Assembly (NCBI GenBank): GCA_030665925.1
Contig: DAOUYX010000045.1
Span: 1 to 9,855, forward strand
DNA: 9,855 bases
Direction of reading: 5' to 3'
Origin: Methanosarcinales archaeon
GTDB lineage: Archaea > Halobacteriota > Syntropharchaeia > Alkanophagales > Methanospirareceae
Numbering within the stretch: position 1 is the first letter of the stretch; the number at the start of each line of letters is the position of its first letter. This document shows, piece by piece, positions 6,476-9,855 of the stretch. Both the position numbers and the translations under genes were made by a program. Below the pieces are notes generated by a model. It saw only the letters and a program-made list of their open reading frames with translations. It had not been told where the DNA came from and ran no database searches.

Positions 6476-6748
6476 ATGAATGGAGAAGATAGAGAATGGC
6501 TAAATAGTTACAGAGATAAAGGCCCCCCTAGTTTGAGAAGCGAAAATCCTGAAAGAAAATCCATAGAGGAGGACATCAAGGAGCTAAGCGATGCCATAAA
6601 GGAAATAGAAGGGCCTGAGGCTCTTAAAATAGAACTCATGGAACACATTCAGGTGGTAGTCCAAGGAAATAACCTCATACCTGTGAGGCGCACAGATGAT
6701 GGAAGACATGGATATGCAAGTATTTACACATCATCTTCAGGAATATAA
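6476..6748 (+). CDS. Small hypothetical protein between flavodoxin and DUF2023
   Basis: This 90-residue frame starts at ATG 6476, preceded at six bases by a strong ribosome site, GGGGAG (6464-6469). An upstream ATG at 6443 has no such site. The product is charged and mostly helical in appearance: MNGEDREWLNSYRDKGPPS, an acidic SIEEDIKELSDAIKEIEG helix, then ALKIELMEHIQVVVQGNNLI. I recognise no family. It begins 38 bases after the flavodoxin stop, and its end overlaps the DUF2023 frame by 53 bases. The last ~15 residues (DDGRHGYASIYTSSSGI), encoded in the overlap, look unlike a conserved domain and may be a passive tail. The ribosome site and position support a real gene co-translated with its neighbours. 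Confidence 0.6.
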   Translation: MNGEDREWLNSYRDKGPPSLRSENPERKSIEEDIKELSDAIKEIEGPEALKIELMEHIQVVVQGNNLIPVRRTDDGRHGYASIYTSSSGI

Positions 6749-7109
6749 GAAGGGATTAAGAACCCTCGCCCTTCATACGACAAAGGCGTCGAACAGAGCT
6801 GTAATTGAAAAGAGGCTGAAAAGGGAGACGATAGATTGTTATATCCAAGAAGTCAACGGAACGAAAATAAATGTCTTCTTCGGCAATTCCATCTGCATCG
6901 AGGTAATCAAACAGATGAATATTACATCATTGTCAGATCTGACCGATGAGGAGGACTTTATTCTCGGTACGATGCTTGGCTACGATAGGGTAAAGCAGTG
7001 CGAGCGGTATCTTAAAAGGAAACGCAACGGCAAAAATAATAACGCAGGAAAGATAGGAAATAAATCCATAGCTCAGCCACAGACCGAAACGATTAGTGTC
7101 ATTGGTTAA
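6696..7109 (+). CDS. DUF2023 family protein
   Basis: The core matches DUF2023 well: MQVFTHHLQEYKKGLRTLAL at 7-26, then INVFFGNSICIEVIKQM at 58-74, and a closing LTDEEDFILGTMLGYD at 82-97 with QCERYL at 101-106. The function is unknown. From memory, members are often encoded beside flavodoxin genes in bacteria, and the same neighbour is seen here. ATG 6696 has GTGAGG seven bases upstream and is my choice. ATGs at 6699, 6708 and 6714 are alternatives, and 6714 gives the usual family start MQVF. The C-terminal ~30 residues after QCERYL are basic, then polar and Asn/Lys/Gln-rich, an extension beyond the usual domain. The start lies within the preceding small gene, implying translational coupling. 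Confidence 0.85.
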   Translation: MMEDMDMQVFTHHLQEYKKGLRTLALHTTKASNRAVIEKRLKRETIDCYIQEVNGTKINVFFGNSICIEVIKQMNITSLSDLTDEEDFILGTMLGYDRVKQCERYLKRKRNGKNNNAGKIGNKSIAQPQTETISVIG

Positions 7110-7124
7110 TCCTCTTTTGGTAAA

Positions 7125-7137
7125 ATGAACAGTTCAT
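7125..7137. repeat. Hyphenated palindrome in the convergent gap after DUF2023
   Basis: ATGAAC-A-GTTCAT is a perfect 6-bp inverted repeat about a single central base. It lies in the 52-base gap between the converging DUF2023 and ZIP genes, with TTTGGT and ACCAAA as further outer arms. It could be part of a bidirectional terminator or a regulator site. The loop is too short for a good RNA hairpin on its own. Confidence 0.3.
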
Positions 7138-7161
7138 CACCATAAATGACCAAATTATCAC

Positions 7162-7890
7162 TTATCCCAAAAGGCTAATCAATAAAACACATATCAGCCC
7201 TGAAACAAGACCGCTAACACCTACTTTTAAATTTTGTTTTATTTGCGCTGCTGGAATCAGTTCTTCTATTGAGATGTAAGTCATAAATCCTGCTGCAAGT
7301 GCAAGTGACGCACCTAACAACTCTAAAGACGTTCCTTTCAAAAAATAGTAGCCAAAAATAAAGCCGAGCAATTCAAACAGTATTGTCACCGTTACTATAA
7401 CAAAAGACCTCAATCTCTTTTTTGTTAATCCGTATAAAGGAACGATCGTTGCGATATTCTCCGGCACATCCTGTGCTGCAATTCCCACTGCAATCATAAT
7501 TCCCAATGCGGGTGTTAAAGCAAATCCAACCCCGATTGCCAATCCTTCCGGTATGTTATGCAAAGCCATGCCGATAACGAGCATGGTAACGCTTCTTTCG
7601 ATCGAGGGCTTTTCTTTCTTGAGTAATTCAGGATTTATGTGTGGCAGGGTTCTATCAATAATCCGGAACGTGACTATCCCAATGAGAAAAGAGATAATCA
7701 CTAAGTAAATGGGTGTGATTCCTAAACTTTCGGGTATCAATTGAAAGAACGATATTCCAAGCATCATCGAAGCAGCGAATGCCAAAGAGCCGTATAGGAT
7801 GGTTTCTTTAGGTTGCTTTATCAATCCAATTAAACAACCTAAAGTTTGCCCAACAAAGATTAGGACTATTATCAATAATAGACTATTCAT
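7162..7890 (-). CDS. ZIP-family metal transporter
   Basis: This 242-residue integral membrane protein has eight predicted helices (about 2-24, 32-52, 58-78, 102-124, 127-150, 162-183, 187-212, 222-241), normal for a prokaryotic ZIP. The transport site is visible in helix 4 as HNIPEGLAIG (H111, N112, E115) and in helix 5 as QDVPENIA (Q140, D141, E144, N145). Helix 7 carries YISIEELIP (E209, E210). ZIPs bring Zn2+, Fe2+ or Mn2+ into the cytoplasm. Helix 5 has D-V-P-E-N where many relatives have N-I-P-E-G, which may alter metal choice. The loop between helices 3 and 4 is short and has one histidine (H84). The gene begins 15 bases after the stop of the membrane methyltransferase, so it is probably co-transcribed with it and is the last gene of the cluster. 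Stop is TAA. Confidence 0.93.
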   Translation of the reverse strand: MNSLLLIIVLIFVGQTLGCLIGLIKQPKETILYGSLAFAASMMLGISFFQLIPESLGITPIYLVIISFLIGIVTFRIIDRTLPHINPELLKKEKPSIERSVTMLVIGMALHNIPEGLAIGVGFALTPALGIMIAVGIAAQDVPENIATIVPLYGLTKKRLRSFVIVTVTILFELLGFIFGYYFLKGTSLELLGASLALAAGFMTYISIEELIPAAQIKQNLKVGVSGLVSGLICVLLISLLG

Positions 7891-7905
7891 TTTTTCATCT
7901 TTAAT

Positions 7906-8811
7906 TCAATCCCTTTTAAACCTGAATACTTCACCTCTTTGCTCAATCAACGTGAACAAATTTTCCCGTGCAAAGATATTCATAAATTCTTTCGGGTCGA
8001 GACGTTCAGCGGTAGCAAAAAGAATTCCACCCGATTTCAATACCCGGTATAGTTCCTCCAACAATTTATCCCTGTCACTTATCATTTGAAACACGTCGTA
8101 TAATAAAACAACATCTACACTCTCGTCTGGCAATCCTGTTTCCCGTGCTGAGAGAATCGTTTTGATGTTAGGGATTCTTTTCTTTCTAATCTCTTTCTCA
8201 ACCGCTTTTATAGCCAGAGGATGAATATCCAAAGCATAAACAACGCCATCATCGCCTACCATTTTTGCCGCCGGGATACTGAAACTCCCTATTCCACACC
8301 CATAATCCAGGACAGCCTGTCCTTTCTGGAGTCCCATCTCACGTAGGGTTCTTTCTGGCTTTTTAAATATGCTACGCAGGGTTAATACGGTCTTCATTAT
8401 CGCAAAGCCAATGCGGGGCATCATCAGCTCTTCCGTCCCGCGTTTGAATATCAAGCCCCGGAACATCAATATGGCTACGATGAATTGAGCAACTGCGATG
8501 CCTTCAAATATCATAAGTATTGCCATTTTGTCCGTCAGAAACACTGTTAGCCCTAAATGATAAATCATAATGATAGGCGTAAGTGGGATGACAATTAGCG
8601 GTATTAGAGCAGCCAGCCAGTGCCACACTGGCTTATTCGCTCCACCATACTCTTTGAGCGCGAGAATTCCGACGCTGATGGTCGAAACACCTGCAATTAA
8701 CCCATATATCACCCCACGCAGGTAAATAAGGCCGTTGATATAGCAAATCACTTTAAATATGGGGTATAATAAACCGAGTAGGATATAGAAAACATATTTT
8801 TTCTCATTCAT
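7906..8811 (-). CDS. Membrane-anchored class I SAM-dependent methyltransferase
   Basis: The N-terminal 120 residues hold four hydrophobic helices (about 6-25, 30-50, 64-90, 96-120). A linker follows, then a UbiE/class I methyltransferase domain from about 150 to 301. Motif I is VLDYGCGIGSFSIPAA at 167-182, D195 follows beta-2 (ALDIHP), and VDVVLLYDVFQMI at 232-244 and LYRVLKSGGIL at 254-264 complete the fold. The catalytic domain should face the cytoplasm. The substrate is unknown; a lipid, quinone-like compound or small thiol/metal species would each fit a membrane anchor. ATG 8811 lies behind GGAGG eight bases upstream and overlaps the end of the L-ATC-hydrolase-like gene (ATGAATGA), indicating coupled translation. 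The ZIP gene follows 15 bases later. Four-helix anchors on such methyltransferases are less usual than soluble forms. Confidence 0.9.
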   Translation of the reverse strand: MNEKKYVFYILLGLLYPIFKVICYINGLIYLRGVIYGLIAGVSTISVGILALKEYGGANKPVWHWLAALIPLIVIPLTPIIMIYHLGLTVFLTDKMAILMIFEGIAVAQFIVAILMFRGLIFKRGTEELMMPRIGFAIMKTVLTLRSIFKKPERTLREMGLQKGQAVLDYGCGIGSFSIPAAKMVGDDGVVYALDIHPLAIKAVEKEIRKKRIPNIKTILSARETGLPDESVDVVLLYDVFQMISDRDKLLEELYRVLKSGGILFATAERLDPKEFMNIFARENLFTLIEQRGEVFRFKRD

Positions 8812-9481
8812 CTCTTTTTCCTCCTTTTATTTTGCTTGTTTTATCATCTTTTCCATGATTGAGATGGAAATATCGGAAATTGCACTTATCGTTGCCTCGG
8901 GATAGTGTTTCGGTACGCGCGAGTTTAACGCCCGCCAATTCCGTCGTGCGAAAATCCAGTTCGCAGGACGTACCATCACATAATTCGGAAAGCTCCAATG
9001 AATGGAAATAATCTGCCAGAGGGCAACGGACTACGTCTATGCCGAAGCCATCTTCCACCTGCACAACCTTCATGTTCCATCCGGGTGATTTGTATATAAA
9101 TCGACGCTGCACCTTAAAAGACTATCTCACATTCTTCATGGGATCGCGAAACAAAAGATTGCCAATCCACTCAATTGGTGCCATCCCCCTTTTAACGATT
9201 TCCCAGTTAGTATCGGCAATCAATTGGATGACTTTTTCTTCATCCGTGCCTCGCTCTGTAAGCGTATAATGAAAAGCAACGGCAGAGCATGCCATCTGCA
9301 AACCCATTCGCGCACCAAAAGTCTTTTCTTCTGGCAGTTCGGATCTCAATTTCTGGTAGTGGACGTCCGCGTGCTTTAAAATCCTTGCAATCTCAGCAGA
9401 GGTGGATTCTGGATGTAATAAGGCGCGCGCCGCTTTAATATAACTTTTGGTGAGCTTAGAGCCTTTCGCATTTTTTGCCAT
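8804..9481 (-). pseudogene. L-ATC hydrolase family protein interrupted by an in-frame TAG codon
   Basis: Two adjacent minus-strand reading frames are the same frame, separated by one TAG at 9122-9124. Read through, they make a 225-codon protein of normal length for the L-2-amino-thiazoline-4-carboxylic acid hydrolase family. The N-terminal half (codons 1-119) is helical, from MAKNAKGSKLTKSYIKAARA to LLFRDPMKNVR. The C-terminal half has RCPLADYF (C153), CDGTSCELDF (C168, C173, D176) and GNDKCNFRYF (C200), the conserved cysteine/aspartate positions of the family. In pseudomonads the founding enzyme opens ATC on the way to cysteine; most relatives are uncharacterised. The start is ATG 9481 with AAGGAG about 11 bases upstream. 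The second half has no good ribosome site at GTG 9112. Options are a nonsense mutation, a sequencing error, amber readthrough or pyrrolysine insertion, or two complementing polypeptides. The intact downstream frame argues against long decay. Confidence 0.75.
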
Positions 9482-9574
9482 ACCTATCAAATCTCCTTCT
9501 ATTTTCTCTCATTCGTTTCAGGTTTACGTTTTGGAAAATTCTTTTTTCGTCTTTCATTTTCAGCATCCCCTTTA

Positions 9575-9584
9575 CTTAATAAAC
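9575..9584 (-). promoter_or_regulatory. Possible internal promoter before the L-ATC-hydrolase-like gene
   Basis: GTTTATTAAG on the minus strand overlaps the stop of the methyltransferase-like gene and lies about 95 bases before ATG 9481. It could give the hydrolase-methyltransferase-ZIP genes their own transcript with a leader of about 70 bases. It is a single AT-rich match and weakly supported. The rest of the 94-base gap holds only the AAGGAG ribosome site near 9492-9497 and a basic 36-codon frame that I do not consider real. Confidence 0.2.
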
Positions 9585-9855
9585 AAACGGTACCAATTTT
9601 TTGGTTGTCCTCTCACAAAATTGTTCCCATTCCTTCCCGAATTCCTCGTGAAGCACCCGCTCCTCCTTCGGAATACGCAACAACATCAACGCCGACATCA
9701 AAACTGCCAGCACCAGCGCAGGGATGGAGAGAAAAATTAGGGCTACTCCAAACACCCAGAAAATGATCCCGCTGTATCTCGGATGTCTCATATATCTGTA
9801 GGGACCGTCAGTAACCAATTTGTGCTCTTCTTGAATTGTAACCAGCAAACTGTAT
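9576..9855 (-). CDS. Isoprenylcysteine carboxyl methyltransferase-like membrane protein, 5' end cut by window edge
   Basis: At least 92 C-terminal residues are seen and the frame is open to the right edge (YSLLVTIQEEHKLVTDGPYRY). The signature GPYRYMRHPRYSG, a hydrophobic hairpin (about IIFWVFGVALIFLSIPALVL) and the KEERVLHEEFGKEWEQF block are typical of the ICMT/phospholipid-methyltransferase-like family. These are SAM-dependent integral membrane enzymes; RHP and the EE pair belong to the cofactor site. The prokaryotic substrates are mostly unknown. The frame has no ATG in the window, so the true start lies beyond it. It is on the same strand as, and 94 bases upstream of, the L-ATC-hydrolase-like gene, and may be the first gene seen of that cluster. 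Stop is TAA. Confidence 0.88.
   Translation of the reverse strand, partial: YSLLVTIQEEHKLVTDGPYRYMRHPRYSGIIFWVFGVALIFLSIPALVLAVLMSALMLLRIPKEERVLHEEFGKEWEQFCERTTKKLVPFVY

Noticed and set aside
9380..9560. Basic 36-codon minus-strand frame overlapping the start of the L-ATC-hydrolase-like gene
   Set aside because: Very rich in Lys and Arg with no recognisable pattern; it contains the ribosome site of the real gene, so the coding reading is unlikely.
1..9855. CRISPR array, tRNA or rRNA genes, insertion sequence
   Set aside because: I saw no regularly spaced repeats, no cloverleaf-like sequence, no rRNA-like conserved stretch and no transposase frame or matching terminal repeats.

Overview
The window looks like a piece of an archaeal chromosome, most likely from an anaerobic euryarchaeon. 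The strongest evidence is a complete nreA gene. NreA is an archaeal DNA repair protein, and this one has an N-terminal four-cysteine zinc site and a C-terminal PCNA-binding (PIP-type) tail. Short TATA-like boxes precede several genes at distances that fit archaeal promoters. The DUF362 ferredoxin-type protein and the flavodoxin fit an anaerobic, low-potential metabolism. I cannot name the genus from sequence alone. Methanogen or methane-oxidiser relatives are a reasonable guess, not a demonstrated one.

Layout, left to right. A gamma-class carbonic anhydrase (minus strand) is cut by the left edge. An AT-rich block (about 480-1860) follows, holding a minus-strand NERD-domain nuclease-like gene and an intergenic hairpin. 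Next come two plus-strand genes, nreA and a DUF362/4Fe-4S protein. From 4235 to 4925 there is a decayed stretch: a frameshifted C-terminal piece of a HEAT-repeat protein joined head to tail to a truncated membrane-protein fragment, both on the minus strand. A minus-strand SAM-dependent methyltransferase (4926-5756) diverges from a plus-strand flavodoxin operon: flavodoxin, a 90-residue unknown protein, and a DUF2023 protein that overlaps it. The two divergent promoters carry the same TTAGG-N5-TTATTTATG-N2-CCTA arrangement, which suggests a common regulator.

The right third is a compact minus-strand cluster. In transcription order it holds an isoprenylcysteine-methyltransferase-like membrane enzyme cut by the right edge, an L-ATC-hydrolase-like protein interrupted by a single in-frame TAG, a membrane-anchored SAM methyltransferase and a ZIP-family metal transporter. 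The last three are joined by overlaps or short gaps and are probably co-transcribed. Their joint role is unknown. Metal or thiol chemistry is suggested by the ZIP transporter and the cysteine-rich hydrolase domain, but that is inference.

The points most worth a second look are the in-frame amber codon in the L-ATC-hydrolase-like gene, the shared promoter architecture of the methyltransferase/flavodoxin pair, the flavodoxin-unknown-DUF2023 module, and the broken gene junction near 4680. I saw no tRNA, rRNA, CRISPR array or insertion sequence. I did not find a clearly new multi-gene defence or metabolic system.
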